Source: Nocardia harenae NBRC 108248 (GTDB lineage Bacteria; Actinomycetota; Actinomycetes; Mycobacteriales; Mycobacteriaceae). From it: a stretch of 64,000 nt of DNA. Both the position numbers and the translations under genes were made by a program. Numbering within the stretch: the first letter of the stretch is position 1; each line of letters begins with the position of its first letter. The notes below the pieces were generated by a model. The model saw nothing but the letters and a program-made list of their open reading frames with translations. It searched no databases and was not told the origin of the DNA. Location of the stretch: NCBI RefSeq assembly GCF_001612885.1, contig NZ_BDBH01000007.1:558001-622000 (forward strand), in the 5' to 3' direction. Below are positions 24,897-33,525 of the stretch, in pieces.

Positions 24897-25123
24897 CAGG
24901 CGTCGATCCGGCCATCACCGGGGAGTCTTCGGAAGAACGGCGCGTCCGGCGCGCTCAGTAGAACCGAACGGGTCGAGCCCGTCACAGCTCGCAACGAAGA
25001 GGTCCGGCCGCGGCCGGGCAAGCGGGGTGGTACCGCGGCCTCGGCGCATCCGCGCCGGCGTCGTCCCCGTGCCAGCGAACCGCGCCGATGGGCGCGGCGG
25101 CACGGAGGAGACTGCACACCGCC
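24897..25123 (+). promoter_or_regulatory. T-box riboswitch of ileS (ultrashort stem I, translational type)
   Basis: The leader contains the canonical T-box sequence AGCGGGGTGGTACCGCGG (25021-25038), whose bulge pairs with the NCCA end of uncharged tRNA. An isoleucine specifier ATC (24914-24916) lies in a short stem (CCGGCCATCACCGG). The rest of stem I is compact, as in the actinobacterial ileS T-boxes, including the structurally studied Nocardia farcinica one. The ribosome-binding GGAGGAG (25104-25110) can be hidden by upstream GC-rich sequence, so uncharged tRNA-Ile should open translation rather than prevent termination. Confidence 0.93.
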
Positions 25124-28100
25124 ATGGCGGACGACACTTCCCGCAGCGCGTACCCGCGCGTCGACCTCGCCGCGGGCGCGGGCTCGGCGTTCCCGGAGCT
25201 GGAGCGCCGCGTGCTCGACGCGTGGGCGGCCGACGACACCTTCCGGGCGAGTATCGAAAACCGTTCCGCGGCACCGGAGTTCGTCTTCTACGACGGCCCG
25301 CCGTTTGCCAACGGGCTGCCGCATTACGGTCATTTGCTCACCGGATACGTGAAAGATCTCGTTCCGCGTTTCCGGACGATGCGCGGAAACCGCGTCGACC
25401 GCCGCTTCGGATGGGACTGTCACGGGCTGCCCGCGGAAATCGAAGCGGAAAAGCAGCTCGGTATCACGGACAAATCACAGATCGACGCCATGGGGCTCGC
25501 CGAATTCAATGCGGCGTGCAAGTCCTCGGTGCTGCGCTATACCGGGGAATGGCGCGACTACGTCACCCGCCAGGCGCGCTGGGTGGACTTCGACAACGAC
25601 TACAAGACGCTCGATCTCGACTTCATGGAGTCGGTCATGTGGGCGTTCAAGACCCTGTACGACAGGGGGCTGATCTACAAGGGCTTCCGGGTGCTGCCGT
25701 ACAGCTGGTACGAGCAGACGCCGCTGTCGAACCAGGAGACCCGGCTCGACGACGCCTACAAGATGCGCCAGGATCCGGCGGTCACCGTCGACATGGTGCT
25801 GCGGGTGCCGGACGACCACCCGCTGCGCGAGCTCGACGGCGCCGCCGCGCTCATCTGGACCACCACGCCGTGGACGCTCCCCTCCAACCTCGCCGTCGCG
25901 GTACACCCCGACCTCACCTACGTGCACCTGCGCGGCGCCGACGGCAAGCGCTATGTGCTGGCCGCCGAGCGGGTTTCGCACTACGCGCGCGAGCTGGGCG
26001 AGGAGCCGGAGGTGCTCTCCGAGCACTTCGGCGCCGCGCTGGTCGACCTGGCCTACACCCCGGCCTTCGACTTCTTCGCGGGCCACCCGAACGCGCACCG
26101 GGTGCTCGCCGCCGACTACGTGACCACCGATTCCGGAACGGGCGTCGTGCATCTCGCGCCCGCGTTCGGCGAGGAGGACATGGAGGTCTGCGTGGCCAAC
26201 GGCATCGAGCTGGTGCAGCCGCTCGACCAGGGCGGCAAGTTCACCTCGATGGTGCCGCCGTACGAGGGGCTGATGGTCTTCGACGCCAACCCGGTGATCA
26301 TCAAGGACCTCAGGGCGGCCGGAAAGCTGCTGCGGCACGAGACGATCGAGCACTCCTACCCGCACAGCTGGCGCTCCGGGCAGCCGCTCATCTACATGGC
26401 GGTGCCCTCCTGGTTCGTCGCCGTCACCACGTTCCGCGACCGCATGGTGGAGCTGAACAAGCAGATCACCTGGGTGCCGGAGCACATCAGGGACGGCCAG
26501 TTCGGCAAGTGGCTGGAGGGCGCGCGCGACTGGAACATCAGCCGGAACCGCTACTGGGGCAGCCCGATCCCGGTCTGGAGTTCGGACGACCCGGCCTACC
26601 CCCGGCTCGACGTGTACGGCTCGCTGGACGAGCTGGAGCGCGACTTCGGCGTGCGCCCCACCGACCTGCACCGGCCCATGATCGACGAGCTGACCCGGCC
26701 CAACCCGGACGACCCGACGGGTGCGTCCACCATGCGCCGGGTGCCGGAGGTGCTGGACTGCTGGTTCGAGTCCGGCTCCATGCCGTACGCCCAGGTGCAC
26801 TACCCGTTCGAGAACAAGGAGTGGTTCGACGGCCACTTCCCTGGCGATTTCATCGTCGAGTACAACGGCCAGACCCGCGGCTGGTTCTACACGCTGCACG
26901 TGCTGGCGACGGCGCTCTTCGACAGCCCGGCGTTCGAGACCGTCGCGGCGCACGGCATCGTGCTCGGCGACGACGGGCTCAAGATGAGCAAGTCCAAGGG
27001 CAACTACCCGGACGTCAAGGAGGTGTTCGACCGGGACGGCTCGGATGCCATGCGCTGGTTCCTGATGAGCTCGCCGATCCTGCGCGGCGGCAACCTCATC
27101 GTCACCGAGCGCGGCATCCGCGAGGGCGTCTCGCACGCGCTGCGGCCGCTCTGGAACGCCTGGACCTTCCTCCAGCTCTACGCCACCGAGCCGGGCACCT
27201 GGCGCACCGATTCGCCGCACGTGCTGGACCGGTACATCCTGGCCAAGCTCGCGGCGACCCGCGACGCGGTCACGGTGGCGCTGGAGGAGTACGACATCGC
27301 CGGTGCCTGCGACGAGCTGCGCACCTTCGCCGACGCGCTCACCAACTGGTACGTGCGCCGGAGCCGGAACCGGTTCTGGAGCGAGGACCGCGATGCCGTC
27401 GACACCCTGCACACCGTGCTGGAGGTGGTGACCAGGCTGGCCGCGCCGCTGCTGCCGCTGATCACCGAGGTGATCTGGCGCGGGCTCACCGGCGGCCGCT
27501 CGGTGCACCTCGCCGACTGGCCCGCCGAGGGCGAGCTGCCGCACGACGCCGAGCTGGTCGCCACCATGGACGAGGTGCGCACGGTCTGCTCCACCGTGCT
27601 GAGCCTGCGCAAGGCGAAGAAGCTGCGGGTGCGGCTGCCGCTCGCCGAGGTGACCATCGCGGCGGCCGACGCCGAGCGGCTGCGGCCCTACACCGACGTC
27701 ATCGCCGACGAGGTGAACGTCAAGAAGGTCACGCTCACCACCGATGTCGACGGGCACGGGCGCTTCGAGCTGACGGTGAACGCGCGGGTGGCCGGGCCCC
27801 GGCTCGGCAAGCAGGTGCAGGCGGTGATCAAGGCGGTCAAGGCGGGGGACTGGGCCGAGGACGCGGACGGGGTCGTGCGGGCCGCCGATGTGGCGCTGCT
27901 GCCGGAGGAGTACAGCAGGCGGCTGGTCGCGGCCTCGCCGGAGTCCACTGCCGCGCTGCCGGGGAATGCCGGGCTCGTCGTGCTCGACGACACGGTGACC
28001 GAGGAGCTCGAGGCCGAGGGGTGGGCCCGCGATCTCATCCGGGATCTGCAGGAGACGCGGAAGTCGCTCGGTCTCGAGGTGTCGGATCGGATCACCGTGA

Positions 28101-28255
28101 TCCTCGACGTGCCCGCCGAGCAGCGGGGGTGGGCCGAGCGGCACGCGGCTCTCATCAGCGGGGAGATCCTCGCCACCGCGCTCGACTTCGGTCCGGCGGG
28201 GGAGGATGCGCCCGAGGTCTGCGGGGGAGTCCGGGTGGCGGTCGCCAAGGTGTGA
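25124..28255 (+). CDS. ileS: Isoleucyl-tRNA synthetase
   Basis: A 1043-residue class I synthetase that charges tRNA-Ile. HYGH (residues 67-70, in PFANGLPHYGHLLTG) is the HIGH motif and KMSKS (620-624) the second ATP motif. The editing domain lies between. WNISRNRYWGSPIP and RGWFYTLHVLATALF are synthetase signatures. Length and motifs fit the eukaryote-like IleS2 type also found in mycobacteria, which is generally less sensitive to mupirocin (family knowledge). The ATG at 25124 has GGAGGAG 13 bases upstream, long spacing but consistent with the T-box design. Confidence 0.97.
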   Translation: MADDTSRSAYPRVDLAAGAGSAFPELERRVLDAWAADDTFRASIENRSAAPEFVFYDGPPFANGLPHYGHLLTGYVKDLVPRFRTMRGNRVDRRFGWDCHGLPAEIEAEKQLGITDKSQIDAMGLAEFNAACKSSVLRYTGEWRDYVTRQARWVDFDNDYKTLDLDFMESVMWAFKTLYDRGLIYKGFRVLPYSWYEQTPLSNQETRLDDAYKMRQDPAVTVDMVLRVPDDHPLRELDGAAALIWTTTPWTLPSNLAVAVHPDLTYVHLRGADGKRYVLAAERVSHYARELGEEPEVLSEHFGAALVDLAYTPAFDFFAGHPNAHRVLAADYVTTDSGTGVVHLAPAFGEEDMEVCVANGIELVQPLDQGGKFTSMVPPYEGLMVFDANPVIIKDLRAAGKLLRHETIEHSYPHSWRSGQPLIYMAVPSWFVAVTTFRDRMVELNKQITWVPEHIRDGQFGKWLEGARDWNISRNRYWGSPIPVWSSDDPAYPRLDVYGSLDELERDFGVRPTDLHRPMIDELTRPNPDDPTGASTMRRVPEVLDCWFESGSMPYAQVHYPFENKEWFDGHFPGDFIVEYNGQTRGWFYTLHVLATALFDSPAFETVAAHGIVLGDDGLKMSKSKGNYPDVKEVFDRDGSDAMRWFLMSSPILRGGNLIVTERGIREGVSHALRPLWNAWTFLQLYATEPGTWRTDSPHVLDRYILAKLAATRDAVTVALEEYDIAGACDELRTFADALTNWYVRRSRNRFWSEDRDAVDTLHTVLEVVTRLAAPLLPLITEVIWRGLTGGRSVHLADWPAEGELPHDAELVATMDEVRTVCSTVLSLRKAKKLRVRLPLAEVTIAAADAERLRPYTDVIADEVNVKKVTLTTDVDGHGRFELTVNARVAGPRLGKQVQAVIKAVKAGDWAEDADGVVRAADVALLPEEYSRRLVAASPESTAALPGNAGLVVLDDTVTEELEAEGWARDLIRDLQETRKSLGLEVSDRITVILDVPAEQRGWAERHAALISGEILATALDFGPAGEDAPEVCGGVRVAVAKV

Positions 28256-28263
28256 AGGGGTTC

Positions 28264-28317
28264 CCGGGGGACTGGCGTCCCCCGGACCCCCGCCGGGGAT
28301 TGCCGTCCCCCGGCGGG
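28264..28317. terminator. Paired hairpins between convergent ileS and galU
   Basis: A 9-bp stem with loop TGGC (28264-28285) is followed by a 10-bp stem (28289-28298 with 28308-28317). Symmetric stems between convergent genes suit bidirectional termination. Confidence 0.6.
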
Positions 28318-28318
28318 A

Positions 28319-29203
28319 TCAGTCCTGCGGCACGCAGAGGTCGCGGAGGAGCGCACCGTACTCCGGGTGCGCCAGCGCGGAGGCGAACTGGGCGACCAGG
28401 TAGTCCGCCGGATTCCCGGTGTCGTACCAGCGCCCGGAGATCACCTGCCCGAAGACGGGATTCGCCGCGGCGTGCGCATTGATCGCATCCGTCAGGTAGA
28501 TCTCCCCGGTCCGGTGCTGATGCCACGCCGTCGTCTGCGAGCGCAGCTCGTCGATGATTCCCGGCGTCACCACGTACCCGCCGATGGCGGCGAACGCCGA
28601 CGGCGCGTCCTCGGGCTTCGGCTTCTCCCGCAGCCCGGTGATCCGCAGCAGCCCGGCCCCGCGATCCTCGGCCACCACCGGAACGCCGTACCGCTGCGAA
28701 TCCGCCGGATCCATCGGCAGCAGCGCCAGCACCGGCGCCCCTGTGCTCTCGTAGGCATCGACGAGCTGCTGCGCCCGCGGCACCTCGGCCACGAAGACGT
28801 CGTCCGGCCAGAGCACGAGCATGGGCTCGTCGCCCGCGTGCCGCGCGGCATTGAGCACCGGCGTCCCGTTGCCGTACGGCCCGTGCTGGTCCAGGTAGGT
28901 GATGTGGCCGCGCCGGGAGAGCTCCCCGACCTCCTCGACGGCGTCGGCGAAGGCCGTCTTGCCGTCCGAGCGCAGCTGCGCGACGAGCGCGGGGTTGGGG
29001 CGGAAGTGGTCCTGGATCAGCGACTTCCCGCCGCTGACCACGATGGTGATGTCGGTGATGCCCGAGGCGACCAGCTCGCGCACGGTGTGCTCGATGACCG
29101 GCTTGTCGCCGACCGGAAGCATCTCCTTCGGGATCGCCTTGGTCAGCGGCAGCAGCCGGGAGCCGATTCCGGCGGCCGGAATCACGGCCTTGCGGATCTT
29201 CAT
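28319..29203 (-). CDS. galU: UTP:glucose-1-phosphate uridylyltransferase GalU
   Basis: A 294-residue nucleotidyltransferase making UDP-glucose for polysaccharides, trehalose and glycolipids. IPAAGIGSRLLPLTKAIPKEMLPV (residues 7-30) is the nucleotide-binding loop with the signature arginine and lysine. PMLVLWPDDVF holds the metal-binding Asp pair. EKPKPEDAPSAFAAIGGYV and TGEIYLTDAI are GalU motifs. The ATG at 29203 is chosen because MKIRKAVIPAAG is the usual start; the upstream open frame is not conserved. It converges with ileS and diverges from dinB. Confidence 0.95.
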   Translation of the reverse strand: MKIRKAVIPAAGIGSRLLPLTKAIPKEMLPVGDKPVIEHTVRELVASGITDITIVVSGGKSLIQDHFRPNPALVAQLRSDGKTAFADAVEEVGELSRRGHITYLDQHGPYGNGTPVLNAARHAGDEPMLVLWPDDVFVAEVPRAQQLVDAYESTGAPVLALLPMDPADSQRYGVPVVAEDRGAGLLRITGLREKPKPEDAPSAFAAIGGYVVTPGIIDELRSQTTAWHQHRTGEIYLTDAINAHAAANPVFGQVISGRWYDTGNPADYLVAQFASALAHPEYGALLRDLCVPQD

Positions 29204-29394
29204 GCGCCGATCATCACACAGCGACCGCCGGTCGGCGCGGAGCCCCCGATCCGGGCGGGGATTCGGCACCCACCCCGAATTCCGGCCTGGTCACGGCGTT
29301 CGCTGTCGGTGGGCGGGCGTAGATTCCCGGTTGTGAGAGCCGCCCGCCCAGCTCCGGTGCCGCGCCGCGGGGCGGCGCGGGGTGCGGAGCACCG

Positions 29395-30777
29395 GTGAGC
29401 GCGGGGCAGGCGGCCGGGCGCTGGGTGCTGCACATCGATATGGACGCCTTCTTCGCCTCGGTCGAGCAGCTCACCCGGCCCACGCTGCGCGGGCGCCCGG
29501 TGCTGGTCGGCGGGGTCGGGCAGCGCGGGGTGGTGGCCGGGGCCAGCTACGAGTCCCGGATCTTCGGCGCGCGCTCGGCCATGCCCATGCACCAGGCGCG
29601 CAGGCTGGTCGGCGGCGCCGCGGTGGTGCTTCCGCCGCGCGGCGCGGTGTACGGCGCGCTGAGCGGGCAGGTCTTCGACGCGCTGCGCGCGCGCATCCCG
29701 GTGCTGGAGACGCTCTCCTTCGACGAGGCGTTCGGCGAGCCTGCCGAGCTGGCCGGCGCGACCGTCGCCGCCGTGACGGAGTTCTGCGCGGAGCTGCGCG
29801 CGCTGGTGCGGGAGCGCACCGGGCTGGTCGCCTCGGTGGGCGCGGGCACCGGCAAGCAGCTGGCGAAGATCGCCTCCGGGCTGGCCAAACCGGACGGCAT
29901 CCGGGTGATCGCCCCCGCCGAGCAGGGCGCGCTGCTGGCCGCGCTGCCGGTGCGCAAGCTCTGGGGGATCGGCCCGGTGGCCGACGGCAGGCTGCGCGCG
30001 GCCGGGATCGAGACCGTCGGCGCCTTCGCCGCGCTGCCCGAGCAGGAGGCCGCCGCCCTGCTCGGCGGCACCGTCGGCGCCGCGCTGCACCGGCTGGCCC
30101 GCGGCGTCGACGACCGCCCGGTCGCCGAGCGCGCCGAGGCCAAGCAGATCAGCGCCGAGACCACCTACGAGCACGACCTGGTGACGCTTGCCCAGCTGCG
30201 CCCGGCCATCGATGCCATGGCCGCGGCCGCGTACCGGCGGCTGACCAGGGACGGCAGGGCCGCGCGGACCGTGGTGCTCAAGCTCAGGAAGGCGGATATG
30301 AGCATCGTGACCCGTTCGGTCACCCTGCCCTACGCCACCACCGATGCCGCCACCCTCGCCACCGCCGCGCAGCGCTCGGCCATCGACCCCATGGAGCTGG
30401 GGGCGGTGCGGCTGGTCGGGGTCGGGTACGCCGGGCTCTCCACGGTCCGGCAGGAATCGCTCTTCCCGGAGCTGGATCGCGACCTCCCCGCGCCCGCGGA
30501 GCCGGAGGCCGAGCCCGGCTACTTCCCCGGCGGCGCTGTGCCGCAGCCACTTCCGGTGGCGGCCAGGGACCCGGCGGCGAACGCCGCGCTGCCGCACTGG
30601 TACCCGGGGCTGGACGTGGCGCACCCCGAGCACGGCCACGGCTGGGTGCAGGGGGCGGGGCACGGGCGGGTGACGGTGCGGTTCGAGACCCGCTCGACAG
30701 GGCCGGGCCCGGCGCGTACGTTCGCTGCCGACGACCCGAGGCTGACCCGAGCCGACCCGCTGGGCAGCCTCCGCTGA
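29395..30777 (+). CDS. dinB: DNA polymerase IV (DinB, DinX-type)
   Basis: A 460-residue Y-family translesion polymerase. HIDMDAFFASVEQL (about 13-26) carries the first catalytic Asp, and LSFDEAFGEPAEL (about 108-120) the second Asp/Glu pair. A helix-hairpin-helix part (KLWGIGPVADGRLRAAGI) and the little-finger domain follow. QESLF (about 359-363) resembles a beta-clamp binding motif. The last ~100 residues (YPGLDVAHPEHGHGWVQGAGHGRVTVRFET) form a small extra domain also known in mycobacterial DinX. Its place after ileS matches the Rv1536-Rv1537 order. No SOS box is visible upstream. Confidence 0.95.
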   Translation: MSAGQAAGRWVLHIDMDAFFASVEQLTRPTLRGRPVLVGGVGQRGVVAGASYESRIFGARSAMPMHQARRLVGGAAVVLPPRGAVYGALSGQVFDALRARIPVLETLSFDEAFGEPAELAGATVAAVTEFCAELRALVRERTGLVASVGAGTGKQLAKIASGLAKPDGIRVIAPAEQGALLAALPVRKLWGIGPVADGRLRAAGIETVGAFAALPEQEAAALLGGTVGAALHRLARGVDDRPVAERAEAKQISAETTYEHDLVTLAQLRPAIDAMAAAAYRRLTRDGRAARTVVLKLRKADMSIVTRSVTLPYATTDAATLATAAQRSAIDPMELGAVRLVGVGYAGLSTVRQESLFPELDRDLPAPAEPEAEPGYFPGGAVPQPLPVAARDPAANAALPHWYPGLDVAHPEHGHGWVQGAGHGRVTVRFETRSTGPGPARTFAADDPRLTRADPLGSLR

Positions 30778-30834
30778 CAGGTAGCCTGGGTGGCTCGTGC
30801 AGCGAACCGCCCCGAGATGTGAAGGAACGAGCAG

Positions 30835-31341
30835 TTGAAGCTTCGTAAGACCGGACGAATCGCGATCGCGGGCTTTGCCGTCGTCGCGTCGCTTGGCTTG
30901 ACGGCCTGCGGTGGCGACGACACCGAGAGCCAGTCGGCCACCACGACCAGCAGGAGCGCCGCGGCGAGCACCTCCGCGGCGAACGCCGCGCTGCCCCCGG
31001 TCCCGACCGTCGACGAGCTGAACACGCAGCTCGGCACCGCGCTGGATCCGGCGATCCCGAGCTCGGAGAAGCTGGACCTGGTGCAGGGCATCGAGGCCGA
31101 TCCGGAGCTGCCGAACCGGCTCGCCGAGGCCGCCAACGCGGCCGGGGTCGCGGTCACCGTGACCGACGTGACCTCGTTCGGCGAGAGCGTCAACGCCAAG
31201 GCCAACTTCGTGCTCAACGGGCAGACCAACGTGGTCGACGTGCCGTTCGTGGCCGAGGACGGCAAGTGGAAGGTCCAGAAGCAGTGGGCCTGCACCATGC
31301 TGACCAACCTGGGCCAGCAGTCGGTCGCCTGCGCCGCCTGA
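30835..31341 (+). CDS. Lipoprotein with Mtb12/CFP-2-like domain
   Basis: A 168-residue exported protein. The TTG start follows AAGGA. A basic n-region and hydrophobic core lead to the lipobox LTAC with the lipidated Cys near residue 24. A Ser/Thr/Ala-rich linker precedes a domain starting PPVPTVDELNTQLGTALDPAIPSSEKLDLVQGI. This matches the low-molecular-weight antigen Mtb12 (CFP-2) family of mycobacteria in spacing and motif. The fold is an NTF2-like cone in family descriptions; function is unknown. A hairpin terminator follows. Confidence 0.8.
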   Translation: MKLRKTGRIAIAGFAVVASLGLTACGGDDTESQSATTTSRSAAASTSAANAALPPVPTVDELNTQLGTALDPAIPSSEKLDLVQGIEADPELPNRLAEAANAAGVAVTVTDVTSFGESVNAKANFVLNGQTNVVDVPFVAEDGKWKVQKQWACTMLTNLGQQSVACAA

Positions 31342-31361
31342 GCGCGGTCCGGAACCGGCCC

Positions 31362-31392
31362 GGCCGGTCGCCCTTCCCCGGGGTGACCGGCC
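31362..31392 (+). terminator. Hairpin terminator after the Mtb12-like gene
   Basis: GGCCGGTC (31362-31369) pairs with GACCGGCC (31385-31392), extended by internal CCC/GGG pairing, and is followed by GTCCGTCTTTCC. It lies between convergent genes. Confidence 0.6.
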
Positions 31393-31623
31393 GTCCGTCT
31401 TTCCATGGCCGGACCCGGCGGAGCGCCGCGTCGCGCCCGGCACGATCGAACCCCGTGGCCGAAACGATGGTGCGGGCCGGGCGCGGCAGCTACGGCTCCG
31501 GCGCGACGCGGGCCCGGCCGAGCTGACCACCGGCGGTACCGGCTGCCCGCCGAGCGCGACGGGATCGTCGCCATCGGCTCGGTTGGGGCGAAAAGCCGCT
31601 CCGCCGAGCAGTCCGGCGCCGAG

Positions 31624-32535
31624 TCAGTGGCCCGCTATCCGGGCTGCGAGGGGGATCAGTTCTTCGCCGGTGAGCCCCGGGTACCCGTGCAGCAGCGCCC
31701 GCCAGCGGGCAGGCACGGCGCTCGCGCCCCAGACGGCGCCGAGCAGCCCGCCCGCGATGGCGGCGGTGGTGTCGGTGTCGCCGCCCGCGCGCACGCAGAG
31801 CTCGAGTGCGCGCGGCAGGTGCCCCGGCCCGTCGGCCGGGGTGTGGGCAATCGCCCACCAGGCCGTCTGCAGCGCGTGCACGACCCAGCCGTTCTCCGGG
31901 AACTCCGCGGGCGTGCCCTGCTCGGCCCGGTCCAGCAGCGGCAGCCAGTACTCCGGGTCGAACCGCCCCGCGTACTCCCTGACCCCGGCGAAACCGCCGC
32001 CGAGCACCGCACGGCGAATGGCCCCGGTCCAGATCCGGCATGCTTGGATCGCTCGCTCGTCGTGGTGCGTGAGCGTGCTCAGCACCCCCGCGGCGCGCAG
32101 ACACTCGGTCTCGTCGCGGAGGTAGGCCAGCGCCACCGGCGCGGTCCGCATGAGCGAGCCGTTGCCGCCGGTGCGGCCGTCGAGTTGCCCGGCGACGAGC
32201 CGCATCTCGTGCGCCGAGCCGGGGCGCGCGGAGAGCACCCGGCTGGTCTGCACGCCCACGTCCGGCGGGGCCGAATCCCACCAGCGCACGAATCCGGCGG
32301 CCACCGCGTCCACGTCGATGCCGCTGCCCGGCGCGCCCGCGGCATGCGCGATCACCATCGCCATGGCGGTGTCGTCGGTCCACTGGCCCGGCGCCCAGCC
32401 GAAGGGGCCGCCGCCGATCATGTCGATGGGGGTCTCCGGGGCCGGGTGGGTGAACTCGTAACCCGCGCCCAGTGCGTCACCGGCGGCGGTGCCGAGCAGG
32501 ACGCCCGCCGCGCGATCGTGTGTCTCCGCATCCAT
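31624..32535 (-). CDS. ADP-ribosylglycohydrolase family protein (DraG/ARH3-like)
   Basis: A 303-residue predicted hydrolase that removes ADP-ribose from modified proteins or small molecules. The helical ARH fold is recognised by GVLLGTAAGDALGAGYEF (about 11-28), the metal-ligand motif WTDDTAMAM (about 52-60) and the second metal motif RAGGDTDTTAAIAGGLLGA (about 253-271). These residues bind the two Mg ions. The gene follows rarD on the same strand after a 4-base gap, so the two are likely co-transcribed; the substrates are not evident. Confidence 0.92.
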   Translation of the reverse strand: MDAETHDRAAGVLLGTAAGDALGAGYEFTHPAPETPIDMIGGGPFGWAPGQWTDDTAMAMVIAHAAGAPGSGIDVDAVAAGFVRWWDSAPPDVGVQTSRVLSARPGSAHEMRLVAGQLDGRTGGNGSLMRTAPVALAYLRDETECLRAAGVLSTLTHHDERAIQACRIWTGAIRRAVLGGGFAGVREYAGRFDPEYWLPLLDRAEQGTPAEFPENGWVVHALQTAWWAIAHTPADGPGHLPRALELCVRAGGDTDTTAAIAGGLLGAVWGASAVPARWRALLHGYPGLTGEELIPLAARIAGH

Positions 32536-32539
32536 GGCG

Positions 32540-33466
32540 TCATTGTCCAGGGTCGGGCACCGGGAGTTGCGGCGCGGCTCGGCGATTGGCGCGGGCGCGG
32601 AACACGGCGTGCGTGCTGAAGACGAGCAGGGCGCACCAGATGAGGGCGAAGCCGGCCCAGCGCGAGGGCGGCATGGGTTCGTGCAGGACGGCGATGCCCC
32701 ACAGCATCTGCAGCGCGGGGGTGAGGTACTGCAGCAGCCCCATGGTGGAGAGCGGCACCCGCTGGGCGGCGGTGGCGAAGAGCAGCAGCGGCACCAGGGT
32801 GACCGGTCCGGTGGCCATGAGCAGGGCGGTGTGCCCGATGCCTGAGCCGAACGAGCTCTCGCCGCGCGCCGCGAGCACGACGAGGAAGGCCAGCGCGATC
32901 GGCGCGCCCACCACCCCCTCGGCCGCGACGCTGCGCAGCGCGTCCAGCCGGATCACCTTCTTGACCAGCCCATAGGTGGCGAACGAGCAGGCGAGGACGA
33001 GCGCGATCCAGGGCGGGCGGCCGTAGTCGACGGTCAGCACCAGCACCGCGAGCGCACCGAGCCCGAGCGCCGCCCACTGCGCGCCCGCCAGCCGCTCCCG
33101 GAAGATCAGCACCCCGAACGCCACCGTCACCAGCGGGTTCACGAAGTAGCCGAGCGCGCACTCCACCACGTGCCCGGAGAGCACCCCGAAGACGTAGACG
33201 CCCCAGTTCACCGAGATGGCCAGCGACGCCGCAGCGGCCAGCCGCCAGGTGCGCGCATCGATCCCGCGCAGCTCCCGCAACCGCCCGGTGACCGCGAGCA
33301 CGGCGAGCACGACGACCAGTGTCCAGACGATGCGCTCGGCCAGCACCTCGACCGCCCCGGCGAAGGCCAGCAGCCCGAAGAAGGCGGGGAAGAGCCCCCA
33401 GAGCAGGTACGCCGAAGCACCGAACGCAACCCCGGGCACCGACCTCTTCCGCCACACCCGGACCAC
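32540..33466 (-). CDS. rarD: EamA-family transporter RarD
   Basis: A 308-residue membrane protein of the drug/metabolite transporter superfamily with ten predicted spans in two EamA repeats. GASAYLLWGLFPAFFGLL near the N-terminus and ERIVWTLVVVLAVLAV are RarD signatures. In the second half, MGLLQYLTPALQMLWGIAVLHEPM is the conserved repeat. RarD was named for a chloramphenicol-related phenotype, but its true substrate is unknown. The GTG at 33466 starts 59 bases from the divergent ctpE; the ADP-ribosylglycohydrolase follows. Confidence 0.92.
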   Translation of the reverse strand: MVRVWRKRSVPGVAFGASAYLLWGLFPAFFGLLAFAGAVEVLAERIVWTLVVVLAVLAVTGRLRELRGIDARTWRLAAAASLAISVNWGVYVFGVLSGHVVECALGYFVNPLVTVAFGVLIFRERLAGAQWAALGLGALAVLVLTVDYGRPPWIALVLACSFATYGLVKKVIRLDALRSVAAEGVVGAPIALAFLVVLAARGESSFGSGIGHTALLMATGPVTLVPLLLFATAAQRVPLSTMGLLQYLTPALQMLWGIAVLHEPMPPSRWAGFALIWCALLVFSTHAVFRARANRRAAPQLPVPDPGQ

Positions 33467-33525
33467 GGTAGTTCGCCGCGCCGCCTCGGTGCGGGCCGAT
33501 GGCGATACCCCCGTAGCCTTGCGGC

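Noticed and set aside
25475..28144. 889-codon minus-strand open frame across ileS
   Set aside because: Antisense to ileS, which has HIGH and KMSKS motifs; the translation shows no conserved domain.
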